Shown here piece by piece: positions 1-12,045 of a stretch of 64,000 nt of DNA (within the stretch, counting starts at the first letter, position 1; every line of letters starts with the position of its first letter). Source of the DNA: Anseranas semipalmata (taxonomy: Eukaryota; Chordata; Aves; Anseriformes; Anseranatidae). A model generated the notes under the pieces. It was not told the DNA's origin, searched no databases, and saw nothing but the letters and a program-made list of their open reading frames with translations. The position numbers and the translations under genes were made by a program. The DNA is taken from the NCBI GenBank assembly GCA_013399115.1, contig VXAA01003915.1, forward strand, positions 235,380-299,379, written 5' to 3'.

Positions 1-3000
1 CTTGTGCTGAGGAGAAAACTGAGACGTGCCACGGCAGGGGGTTGCTGTGTCTGCGTGTCAGCCCATTGTGCAGAAGGCAGGGTGATGCAGGGTCCCCGCG
101 TTCAAGGACTTGAGCTGTAGTCTCTGAACCCAGAAAGTCCTCCTGTAGCGGAGGTGCCAGGGTCCAACCTGCCAGCGCAGGAGCTGGGGGCAGGCAGAGT
201 GCCCCCCAGGGCGTGCTCTGGTCCCAGATGAACAAGTTAATGGGCATCACCTGGCCAGGAAGGCAGTAAATGGACAAGCATAGTGCTCTGTGCTGGGCAG
301 CTGCTGCTTTTCCCTCTGCTCTCTGTACTGGAGAAGGAAGATGCTGGTTTCTATTCTGCCTTGTTCTTCAGACCCTTGTCACCAGACTATCTGCACACCT
401 TAACTGATGTGAATAGCACTAGATGTCTCCTTCCGTCCCTGTGCTGGGAAATCAAGCAGGGATCATATATCATTTTTACTGAATATATTACACTTATTCT
501 GTGTTCTGTATATATACTAGCTGAAAAAACGAAGAACTAGAAGAGGGAAAAAATTGAAAGGCTTTAGTGTTCCCTCTGTTGCAGCGGAAATGCCTTGACC
601 TCTAAGGAGCAGAGAATGCCTTCTCTTGGGATCTTCCTCCCAGAGCTTTTGGTCCTTCCAGGTGCTCTGTGGGAAACCTGTGCAGATGTCAGGGCGCAGG
701 AGCCTGGCTCGAGTATTGCAGGAGAGGCACGTGTGCTCTGGGTGACTGTAGTTCCTGAGTTTTCAGGGTTTTATGTCTGGGTTTGTTGTTTCTAGTATCT
801 AGTAGAACAGTGTGTGTGTGAAATCAAGACCAGGCTGTTGTCCTTCAGGATGATATTGAGCCTGCAGGTGACCAGGCGTCCTGCAGGTGTTTTTCATATG
901 TTCTGCTGTGTGGTGCTCAAGACTGTGAGGAGCCTCCTAAATCTTGAGTCTATTTTGTCTGTGTAATTATACCCCAAAAAACACCCCAACAACCATGAGT
1001 GCAAAATCCTGTCTTTCTCATACCATACTTTGCCTCACTGCTCTCTGCGAGCGTTTTGCCGCTTAGTGGGCCCTCTTGCTGCGGGCTGTGTGGATGGACG
1101 TGGTGGCAGGCGAGCAGAGCTGTTGGTTGCACTGAGTTGTACTTCCATTGCTGCCATCCAGCCGTTTCATCTCCTGGTTGCATGCAGCTGTTAATTGTAC
1201 TAGAGAAAGGTGATCCTTGAAAACACGTGACGTGTGGGGGATGCAGCAGCAGGAATACAGTTGCCTGTGACTTTCTGGGTACATATTCTTAAGAGTTTCC
1301 TGTGTTTTTTTTTATAAATTCTTTGATGTCCTGCCATCTCTTCCAGGCAGCACAGGGGCATTTCATGGACACTGCCTCTGCCCAGATAGAAGTTCTGATC
1401 ATTCCCAGACTCTGTGTCCCATGCGTGCCCTTCCCTTGGCAGGAGATGCCTGAGGACCAGCAGATCTGCAGGGCACAGCTGGACTAGAGTTACGTGGTCA
1501 TTCGGAGATGGCTGTGACTGCTACTTGTACCTGGTGACAACAGATTACTGTAACCTTTAGTCCTTCCCATCTGGACAACCCCTGCGTAATTCTGTCTGCC
1601 ATTGGTATGTCTGCCGTTGTCTTCCGAGCCTGTCTGTACTCTGGGGGAGATGTTAGCAAATTAGAAGTGTAGAGGAGACCCTAGGAAAATGATCTGACCC
1701 TGGAAAATTTGTGGTGGCTGCATGGGAGGAGACAGCTTGTAGCAGGGACTCGTCAATGTAGGGACAAACACAAAATGAAACAGGATGGTGGAAGCTGAAA
1801 TTCAAGCTTCAGACTATGAGGGCGGAGTGTTTTGTGCGTGTGTATTTGTTTGTTTAACCTTGAGGCTATCTAACCACTGGAGTAATTTACCAAGGCTGAT
1901 GTGGATTCCCTGCCTTAGGGGGATGTGTTCTGGCCCTGGAGTCAGTGAATTCTCAGGACACTGAACGTGGGATGTGGTAGATTCATCATCCCTGAAGTTA
2001 AATGAAGATTTGGTGTTTCTTTCTAAAACACTTGTTCTAATTCAGACAGAGTCATGGTCAGGATGCAGAGATTGTGGTAATTGGCAAGGGAAGATTAATA
2101 CATCAGTTTCCTCCATCCTCAGGAAACATAGACTCAGAAAGCCTTGCGTCCTTGAGCATGTTGGATTTAGCTTGGTACGTGACCTGCCTGAGCAGCGTGG
2201 CTGTGGGGGTCTTCTGGGGTTAGGGGAATCGACTGGATGAAATGTGGGACTCTTCCAGTTGGTAGCTGGTTGTTAAGTCCCTACTTGGACATGCAGCCTG
2301 AAGACCCAGGTCCACATGTATCCTGAAACCATGAGCAGGCATCTGAAGGAGATGAAGGAAGAGACGAGTGTTTGGATCTTGCAGCTGAAGTGTTTTGTGG
2401 GCCCAGTGGTGCAGTCCCAGACAGGACCCCGGAGCGCCACACCAGCTGCAAGAGCTGTTCCTGGAGCTTCTCTCAAACCCTGTCAGAGCTGTGAAAGCTT
2501 TGGTCAGCACAAAATCGTACCGTGCCTTGGCTATGATTTCCTGCTGACTGGTGGTTAATTTCTAGTGACTCATCTTCTTTGGATTGAGCTTGGCGTAGAT
2601 GTTGAAACTTTACCTACGTTTCTGTCTCACTTGTGGGTCAGTGAGAAACTGTGTTGCAGGGAGAGCAAAGGACACCCAGATGGGATTACTGGACTTGTGC
2701 TGCTAGTCCCTGCTCAGAAGCTGTCAGGAATTCAGTATCTAGTGAAGCCACAGACTCAGTGCTGTCATTTGTTCATCTCACAGTGAACAGCGTTGGCTGT
2801 TTAGGTTTGGTTTCTGATTTGAGCGAACAGGATGGTTTCAAAACAGGACTCCACAGCCATTATTGTTCCACCTCTTCTGGTCTCATTTCTCTCTGGATGA
2901 GCTGTCGGTGGTGATGGGGACTGCGCTTGCCCTCCTGGAGGCTGCGGGTGGGACATCTGCGTGGTCTGCCTGGCGCTGGTGGAGCTGGCACGGGTGCTGC

Positions 3001-3975
3001 TCTGAGACCTTGCATCAGTTCCTGGGCACTTGTGTCAGTGAGGACATACCTGCAGCTGCCTGCACCGGGCAGGAGTCACAAACGCGTATAAAAACTTCAG
3101 GCACGAACCAACTCCTCTGACAGATTTGGGAAGAATTCCCCTAGAACAAGTGATGCTGTCCTGATGTGTTAGGAGGAGCCCTGCTACTCCTTCTGGAACA
3201 GCTGTCTTTCTCCTTTCACAGGGCTGGATGAAGTCTGGCTCAGGTAGCTGCGTGACACCCGTATTCCTCACCTTTTGCCAGCATCCCATGTGGTGCGATG
3301 TGGTGCTGTATTGATGGCAAACCCTGATCTTTGCTGCTGAGGGCCCTTGTTGTGCAGGGCGGCTCAGACCGTGGAAGCCCTGGCTCACTCCTGGGGCAGC
3401 CCACCTGCTCCCCAGCCCGCCAGCACTGCTGGTCTCGCAGCAGGCTGCCGGAGGTGTGCGTGGGCACTGGGCCCGTCAGCCTCGCTCTGCCTGCGCCCCT
3501 GGAGCTGAGGGGACAGGGCTGGAGCCTAGGACCGTGCAGGCCCGGCTGCCCCTCGTCTCCCCCCATGCCCTGCACTGGCACGTGGGGCTCCTGTGTCAGG
3601 CTCGTGCCCCACGCGTGCTCCAGCAGGTGCTGTGGCTAAAACGAACGTGGGCTGCGGTGCGGCTGAGCTGGCTCCTCGTGCCGGGCAGCCGGGGGAGAGC
3701 TGGGAGCCTGCGGCACAGGGTCGGGACTGCCCTGTGCTCAGGGGCAGGTCCACGGCAGCAGGCATGTCTGGGATCTGGGAGCTGCAGGTTGCCATGCTCA
3801 CACCTAGTCAACAGCAGAGGTGCAAACGAGCTGCTTTCTGGATGTTTTGTCTGCTGCAATTAATACTGATTCTGACTGGGGATTATTGGCTAGTTCCCAC
3901 TTTATCCTTCTGAGGTAGATACTTCTGTAGCCTTCAGTTCATCCTCAGACACCGCTTTTTTGATTGCTCTGTCCA
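1..3975. other. Noncoding, probably intron upstream of the SHANK3 SH3 exon
   Basis: I see no supported gene, RNA or mobile element. Open frames here are short, overlap on both strands and show no recognisable domain. The stretch around 3.35-3.80 kb is GC-rich, which lengthens chance open frames on both strands. I searched by eye for the exon encoding the first half of the SHANK SH3 domain and did not find it. Confidence 0.5.
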
Positions 3976-4032
3976 GATCACAGAATGGTTAAGGTTGGAA
4001 GGGACCTCTGGAGGTCATGCAACCCCCCTGCG
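3976..4032 (-). repeat. CR1 LINE 3'-end fragment
   Basis: Reading the minus strand, the end of the block carries the CR1 3' tail pattern (a GGAAGGGACCTC-type motif close to a degraded CCATTCTGTGAT end). It is 5'-truncated to a few dozen bases. Similarity may continue, much decayed, towards 4170, but I cannot support that by eye. Confidence 0.6.
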
Positions 4033-7000
4033 TTGTTCTTGATGTGCCTCTGAGGCTCGGCAGTCCCCAGATGCTGCTTTTCATGTGGTCTCTGAGCCCA
4101 CCGACATGCAGGCCTGTACATCCCCTTCTGTCCAGCACATTAACAGCTCCCAATACATCGGGGCTCTCCAAAATCAACCTCTTTTGTGCTTTGTGCATAT
4201 GTCTACATTTTGGGCACAGAAGGTGCTAGATATGCCTGCTGTCAAACCTTTGTTTGCACGTACATGTGAATCCCCACCCACGCTCCCATTGGCATGTGGT
4301 GAACAACTCCACCATGCCAGAGCTGCCCGAGTGTGCTCACTGCTCACATCTGTGCTTGCTTGCACAGGGCAGCCCAACCATGCCTGTAACCTGCATCAGG
4401 ATTTATAAATGTGCTTGAGGTGTCCACCCATGCTTTCCCAAAAGTCGTTGCATGTTATGAAGCAGATGTTGATGAGCACAGGGGAGGAACGGACAGAGTG
4501 GAAGTGTTGCTTGCTTTGGCTGAACTGGGCATATTTCTTCTATGTTAGGTGAAGAGCATGGAAGGAACTAATTTTCAGTTCAAAACAGCTTCTTTGGGGC
4601 ATTTTCAGAATGCTAGAGGGAGTGGGGCATGGGCTGCTCCTTCCCTTGCTCTGGCTAGGTGTGATCAGCCATGCAGGGAACAGATGAGGAGCTGTGGTGA
4701 ATCTGATCCAATTATGCAGCACCAGGAGAACTCTGAAAGGATTTCCCATCAGGACCATTATGCCCGGCTGAAATGAAAGGGGACTGAACACATGCAAACA
4801 AGAGGCTTCAGAGCCAGTACAGGACACCACGCTTGTGGTAGGGTGCCAGTTGCACCCAGTAACAGGGAGAAGTGTCTGTGGGAGTCTCAGGTCAGTGTTG
4901 CTGGAATCTTTTGGGGGTGGAGGAATTTCTCTGGAGGCCTGGGGGAGGGAGGAATGCAGGCAAGCTGGAAGGCTGGATGTATCAGTCCCCTTTGGAAAAA
5001 GGGAAGGAGTGAGCTGGCACTAGCTGGCGTGGAGACTGCGATGGGGTTGCTGTTGCTGGTGGTGCTTCCTAGGACTGGTTCTCTCTGACCTGATTTTATC
5101 CAAAATTTGCCCCTTTTGTCTGAGGCTTTCTCTTCTCCTGTGAGCATGTGTACTGGGATGCCTTGGTGAAGCAAAGGTGGGGGGAGCTCGGGGCCTGCCT
5201 GTGTGTACAGCGCTGCGTGCCCAGTGCTCTTCCAGGTCCTCCCAGCCGCACCGTGGAGGAAGGCTGTTTCGTGACCAGAGTCTTCTGGCAGTGCAGAGTT
5301 ATCCTACTTTGCTGGAAACTTGGAATACTTCCTAAGAGAATCCTGAGCAGGGTTGCTCTTTGTGGTTTTTGGAGAGACAGCCAACCACCAGGTGGTTTGG
5401 CCTGCACAATTTCTGTTCACGGGTGCTCGTGGTCGGTCCCTCTGGCTCCTGGGGAAGTGCTGTTTGAACGCATGTGTGGATGTGCTGCAGCTGCCAGCCA
5501 CATGTTCACCAGGTTGGGGGCCAAAAGCTGCAGAACATACTCAGGAGAAGCCAGTTTGTCGTTGGTGTGGTCCTGCCGTTTGGGAGCAGGAATAGGAGCA
5601 GCTGTATGGGGTGAGACAGAAGGCCCCGTCAGCTGTGGCAGTGCTAGGTGCCCAGGGAAGGGAGCAAGATTGGAAAGCTCAGTGCTCCTCATCTGCGAGG
5701 GGCATTGCTGTGTTCATAGGCCCTAACAGTACTTGGTGGTTTTTTTGTTTTTCTTTTGTAGTGATCTTGTCTGTTTGCCTTTTTAGCCCATGCAAATTCC
5801 TTGTATCTACAGCAGCTTAAATGTGCATTGCATGAAAATCCATTTCTCTTGATGATTTTCTTTTGCTTGCTATCTGCTGGTTTTGCTTGATAGCACCTAA
5901 ATCTTCGGTGAAAGAAGCAGCAGGCAGTGGATCCCTGCTCACACTGTCAGTGCCAGTCTTGACTTCAAACACATCTATCTTAGCCATTATTTCTTTTCCA
6001 GTGTAGAGGCTGCCCCTTCCTTGTATGGGGGAAGTTCCAGACCCTTCATTGTCCTCATCATCCCCTTCCACATCTGTCCCAGTGTGTTGTGCACCCTTTG
6101 AGCTAAGGGAACTGAACTGCATGTGGTATTTAAGGTGCTTTCCTTTTCCTAACGTTTGATTAGTTTCTTGTTGCTGTCAGTCATTGAGCTGTTCTCACAG
6201 AAGGATCCAAATCAAAATCTGATTCCTGAGTGGCAACAGGTCAGAGCCCAGTTCCACTTATGTAATATTACTTTCTCATACACAGCTGCAGCACACTTGC
6301 CTGTATTGAATTTGGTGCTGGCAGTTTGCCCGCTAGCTCGGTGTCACCCAGTGCAGGCGTTAGGAGCAGTGTCCGTGTCTCGGCCTCCCCTGGGGTGCTT
6401 CTGGGGGCACCTTCCCCACCTCCTGGCCCAGCCGGGTGATGCACAGACCCTCTGGGACCTTCCCAAGCGGCTGGAGCCCACTGCGAGCCCTGCGGCAGGA
6501 GCAGATGGGACCCTCCCCATGTTCCCGGGTGTTCTGCACCTTGGTGGGGCTGCCAGTGCCAGGGAGGGGCATGGACCCAGCTAGGTCTTTGGCAGGATTT
6601 TGTGAAAGCTCTTGCTTTTTCCTGGCAGCACAAAGTACTGCCAGGAGCCCCTCTGAGCATGAGGGGGATCTGGAGGTGCAAGGCGTTCTGCTGCGGGTCC
6701 TTTGAGTGTTGGCCTGCGGTGTTGCTGCTGCGGCGCTGGTAGCAGAGCCAGAGGCTGTCTGCACACGCGTGTGGGAAGGACGTCTCGGAGAACACCTGCT
6801 AACGCTCCCCTCGTCTCTGCTGAAGAGTCGTCTTCATGCTGCTCTGTTGCTCCCATATGTGCTTTTGCGAGGCCCAAGAAGGAGGGGCATGGTCGCATGT
6901 GTTGGCTCAGGTTTTCCTACACCAGGATTGTAGAAGGAGCTGGAGCTGGGGGAACCTCCTGCTTATCCTGGTGCGTGTGAGGGGAAGCCATGCTGCCAGC

Positions 7001-7619
7001 TCGTCTGACGCAGCCCGAGCCCTTGCAAAGGCGCACGTGTGCCGGTGGCAGGAGCAGGCCCTTGGGGTGGCCTTGTGGCTGGGGGCCCGCAGCGCGCTGC
7101 CCCACCGGGGCTGCCCCGGGCTCTCTGGGAAGCTGGGGGCCTCGGGCAGGCAGACGTCAGCCCCTATGGCGGAGGAGCTGTTGTAAGAGAAGGCGCCGGG
7201 GGATCACGCGTGCGGTGATTCATCAGAGTCTTCCAGGGCAGACTTGGCTTTAGGAAAGGCTTGACAGCCCCGGTGTCCTGAGACGTCCCCCTGAAGACTG
7301 CTTGTCAGGCAGGCCCTTCCTGCTAGGGTGTGCTTCTGGGACCAGGGCTCTCTGCGTGGGGCTGTCTGAAATCCAAAGGGCTCAACGCGTGCCCTGTTTT
7401 GCCTGTAACAGGCAATGGAAGGGGAACGGGGTCAGTCAGTCCCTCAGGCATACCGTACTGCTGCTGTGAGCGGCGGTGGGGAAGGTGAAGTGGGAAGATC
7501 CTCCAGTGGTGGGAGAGGAGGAGGAGGAGGAGAAGCATGGGCATCAGAGGAGAACCGCATGGTCCCCTTTCAGCTCGGATCATCTGGGTCAGGGCTGCCC
7601 GGCTCAAGCTTTGCATATC
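4033..7619. other. Noncoding, nothing recognised
   Basis: No supported gene. The longest open frame (5148-5726, 192 codons, plus strand) has low-complexity Cys/Gly/Ser/Arg-rich content typical of chance frames in GC-rich DNA and no known domain. 6.3-7.2 kb is GC-rich. A short GGA-type purine run lies near 7516-7534. Confidence 0.5.
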
Positions 7620-7850
7620 ACATTTTGAATCTGCTTATTGGATACCAGATCCTGAAGCTCTGTTCAGGCTGAAAAGTCCTCATTAACATTTTGGGAATAC
7701 GTTAATTCCCTTCCTTTCCTATTCCAACCTGCTGACTTTGATTGGCACTATTTTTTACAATAAATGCTTAATTAAAGGCATAATGACTGTATAATGATTG
7801 TATTAAAAGCAAGATGATTATAAAAATCAGCTTAGCAGCTGGAGGCTGAA
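7620..7850. other. AT-rich block, candidate conserved noncoding element
   Basis: This block is abruptly AT-rich against GC-rich flanks. It carries several TAAT/ATTA homeodomain-type cores and runs such as TTAATTAAAGG and TGATTATAAAAATC without simple repetition. That composition resembles vertebrate conserved noncoding elements, but conservation itself cannot be seen from one sequence. No open frame or repeat explains it. Confidence 0.25.
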
Positions 7851-10800
7851 GGGCTGGAATAGCTCAGAGCAGAAATCTGTGCGGCAGTGCTGTGGAGTCT
7901 GCTCACAAGCTGGTTATATGCAGCATCTCTGCTGCCATTGCACTCACAGACCCCCGTCCACGGCCCTCTTGTTCTGAGCACTGTGCAGAATATCACTGCG
8001 GAAATACCTTCTGCCTTAAGGAATTCAGCCTAAACCAGCAATAGGTGGGGAAAAGGTAGACGTACCACTGCTGCCTACCAGCTGCATTGCTGCAGACGAG
8101 GAGCAGAGCTGTGGCATGAAGGAAGCTACAAAACATGATGCATTTGTGCATTGGCACCAGCTGCAGCCTCTGGCCCCTGAGTCCCTCAGACTGGTGAGCT
8201 GAGTTCAAGGTCTGGGTCCTTGTCTGCAGGGAGCGCCATGGCCTGGACCAGCACCTGGAGCTCTGGGCTGAGGCCATGGCTGACCGCGGTGCTTGGGCAC
8301 AGCAGCATCGTCCCCAGCCAGGGTGAGACATGTCAGTTGAAGGACAGCTTGCCAAGAGCTCGCCAGGCTCACCTCCCAGCCTCGCTGCCTCCTGGTCCCA
8401 GCACTGCCGCTCCTCGCTGGGCCACCTCTGCTAGTGTGCTCGCCTGGTCAGTGTGCGGCAGGACCAGGTCCTCCTCTGCCTGGTCACCGGCTCCACTCCT
8501 CACGCAGATCTCGGCCCTGAGGAGTGGCAGGCATCAAGCATGTCAGTTGGGTGTGTTGGAAAAGCCTTTGTGGTGCGACCTTAAAACACTGATGAGCATG
8601 ACACGAAACTTTAGCAGAGATGACTCAGGAGAGGGAGTGTGACAGCCCCCTGCAGAGCCTGTGGCTTGTTTTCTGTTGGACCATGTGTTGTGCTGCAGGA
8701 CTGTATAGGGCCAAAGACGGTGTTCTGGTTCTTATCACTTCTGTACAGGCTTCTGCCCTTCCCTTCTGATGGCACTCAGGTGGATCCCATCTGTTCCTGG
8801 AGACTTTTCTTGTCCCCAGGCCTTGAGCTTAATTGCTTTTACCTGCCTGCACCTGAAGGCTCCAGGAAAGGTGCAAGAGTCAGTGACAGATGGTGCAGGC
8901 GAGGGTGGTCCCTGCTTTCTCTGCTGTGCCAGTTCCCTGTTTGTGCCCATTCTTCAGGTCGTGTCCCCATTCATCCCATAATGATCTCATTTCCTCCGCT
9001 GCTATATTTGAGCTCTGTGCTACCTCAGATCTTGTTTGGACCCAGCTGTGCCTCTGATCCTCTGAGGTACCTGGAGCCCCAAACTTAACAAGAGGTAGAA
9101 GGTGCAGTTTGGAAAGTGCCCCTCACCCCAGGCTGTTACTTGTGCTGTGCCTGTGTCAGGGTAGTCTGTGTGAAAAGCTGGAAGTTTCAAGTTTAATAAA
9201 GCATAAGCACTTTATATGATTTTCAGTGGCAGTTTTGAAAAAGTTGCAAGCTATTTGAGTGTGCGCTGATGAAGGAACGGTAGGAATAGATGCTGAGATA
9301 AGTCCTATTTGTTTCTTTTTGTCTAAAAGGTTTCTAACCCCTAAAATAGGTTACCTCCACCAAAATGCAGGTTATTTGTTTGTAGCAGAAGATGCAGTGG
9401 TCCCTAGGCAGCAAGCACCACACCAGGTCTGTGGGGCTGGAAGCGTTCAAGCACAGGTTGTGCCTGTGGAGAGGAGCTGCGAGGAGGGGCTGGACATCCC
9501 CACTCAGGGGCCAGCACCACTGTGCTGTGTGTGGATGGTGCCCCTTTCCTGGCCCCCTCAGCAGAGGGAGGTGCAGAGCAGCCCGCACAAACCGGAGCCT
9601 CGACTGTCTGATGTGAAAGGTTGCGGCGAACCTGTATGTGTAAACCTCTGGCAGACCCATCAAGACTTGTTTGGTTCGTGTTCTTCAGAACCGGGCTTCG
9701 CTGGGCGTGCGGGTCCCTTCCTGCTCTGAGGAGCAGGATGAGTGGTTGGTCTGCTCCTCAGGCACACAGCTCCATCCCCAGCAAAGCAGGGCTGCTCTTC
9801 CTGCGGACACAGCCGGTCCGAGCTTGCGGAAGGAACTCTTGCAGCAAGTACCCAGCACAACCTTACTGTCCTCAGCCTCAAGCACGGCTGCTTCAGCATT
9901 ACTCTGCTGATTCTTTGGACTGCTGTAAAATCAAATTCTGCCCAGAATTTTTTCAGGAACGATGAGGAATCACACTCCACCCCCTTCTTTCATTTCTGAT
10001 GCAACAATGAATATTTTTCCTTCCTGTTCAAACTTCCCTGTTTTAAAAATCATTTAGATGTAAAGTATCACAAATGCAAAATAGGACACAAAAAGTTGCA
10101 TCCTTCATCTTGGCCTCTTGCCGTATAGGAAGCAGGTCAAAGTACCTTGTCCTCAGAGCTAGCTTTAGACTGGGGGTCCTTTTTGTCCCTTACTCTCTTG
10201 GGATGACTTGCATTTTCTGCCTGACTAGGAAGTCTGGCATGCTGAATTGCTGCCAAAGTTGCTTGGTTTTAACACCAGTTCTGCTGGCTTGGCCCTTCTG
10301 GAGATGCTGCAGGAGCGAGCCTGCTTTCCTCAGGAGCCACGCACTGAGATGTCAGGAGACTGGGCAGTCATCGCTGCCTGTCCAGTTCAGCGTGGCAGGT
10401 CGCAGCCTGGACTCGCACCAGCACACGCAGCTGCAGTATTCACTTTTTCATCTGCTGCTAACTGTAAATCATACCAACAATTTCACAGGATCGCTGGAGG
10501 CCACAATTCAAGCCTTAAGCTGTTGGGCATTTACCACAGTACATTGTTTGAGAGGCTTTTGTGCCCTGGACTAAAGGCCTCTTAAAACCTGCTCTGGTGT
10601 TAAGACAGTTCTCAACTTTTAAAATTCTTTAGTGAGAAAATCCAAAAGGTGAATTTAAGTCTCTTTTGTATGGTCTGAATATTTGTACTCGGTATCTTAG
10701 GTCCTACTGTGATTCAAGGGGGAAAAAAAGTTTGAAGAGATGGGAATTCTTCAGTCTTTATTAATTTATCTTCCTTATTTGGAGGGGAAGCATTATTCTA

Positions 10801-11899
10801 CTGCAAGAATAAACTTCGTTGGAGACTCTGAAGCTCTCCATCATTTTCTTTGATGGGTTTTTGGTTAAGATCTCCATTAGTCACCACGATGAATCTGTCT
10901 CTGATCACAGAGAGCACCTGCTAACTCGGAGATGAATGAGTAACTGGAGAATCCACCAGCTTGCTTTCCACCTATGTGGAAAGCTGACGTTTATGTCAGA
11001 ATATCAAGACTGTCCCATTCTGAGCTAACACTTTCTGTGTTGGATTTCTTTCAAGAATAATTTGTTTTGATATTACAAAGCATGTAACCTTTGAGCGAGA
11101 AATATCCACTTACTTTGCTCTGGTACTGTTTTTTATTACCATGAAGTAATGTAGGTAGGAGATAGCTGTGGTTGAAAGATGCCAAATGATCCTCGTGGAG
11201 GAGCAGTGGCATGAAGCCTGTTTGGACAGGAATGACTGGAGGCTGATGTGGGAAGCTTTGCGTCCACTTGTGTCGTGGTTTAACCCAGCAGTGGCAGGGC
11301 TAACCAGGTACCTGCATTTGAGCTGCTGAATGGGGGGTGTGATAAACTGCTCTGAACACCGGGCGGCATCACCCCGACGGGAGGTGCTGAGGAGGAGTCC
11401 TGCTGTGGAAAGCGTGTTGTATTGAGGCAAGACCTGGGTAGTACATCGCCTCTAAAGCACATAGCTCTTCTGCAGCAGCCTTGCTAGGGTCTACAGCAGA
11501 TAAGCGTGGAGTGCCTTAGTCTGGGAGAGTTATGCGCATACGGAGGGCTGGGAGAGGGTCCAGCCTCAGAATACATGTAGAACTTCCTCACTGGCGAGCA
11601 AGGACAGCAAAGTGCGTTCCTTGATGAACCAGAGTTGCACTTGAGGATGCTTCTGTTCACGGGCAATGTGGGAATGACTCGTCCACATGTAGCTGTGTAG
11701 TGTTTTGAGGTCTGTGTGAACAGCAGTGTATTCAGTGGGATGGTGGATGCGTTGTAGGAGCGGAAGGCATCTGTATCCATGCCCAACAGGAGGACTTCAT
11801 TTCCATCTCTCATGCAGGCTCTGGCTTCTCATCACTTGGCAATAAAGGAGGATATTTTTTTTTTATTTTTTTTTTTAATTAATAAACACAAGTGAAGTC
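7851..11899. other. Noncoding, nothing recognised
   Basis: No supported gene or mobile element. GC content falls from about 10 kb onward. Open frames around 8.2-9.1 kb and 9.3-10.6 kb overlap on both strands and have no recognisable domain. A T-rich run lies at about 11855-11878. Confidence 0.5.
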
Positions 11900-12045
11900 T
11901 ATTGTGATGAAAGGACCCTGCAACATCTGCCATATGGATTGTATGCGGTCAGTTTATTAATTTGATGGGGCATTTACAATCAGCTTTTATAATTACATTT
12001 TGATTTCATTACAAATAAAGCAGCTGTGCAGAGTGAAAAGATGCT
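11900..12045. other. AT-rich block, candidate conserved noncoding element
   Basis: A non-repetitive AT-rich block with clustered homeodomain-like cores (TTTATTAATTTGATGG, TTATAATTACATTTTG, CATTACAAATAAAG). It is bounded by ordinary intronic sequence. This is inference from composition only. Confidence 0.25.

Noticed and set aside
5148..5726. 192-codon plus-strand open frame
   Set aside because: GC-rich DNA with overlapping minus-strand frames, low-complexity composition, no domain and no splice context.
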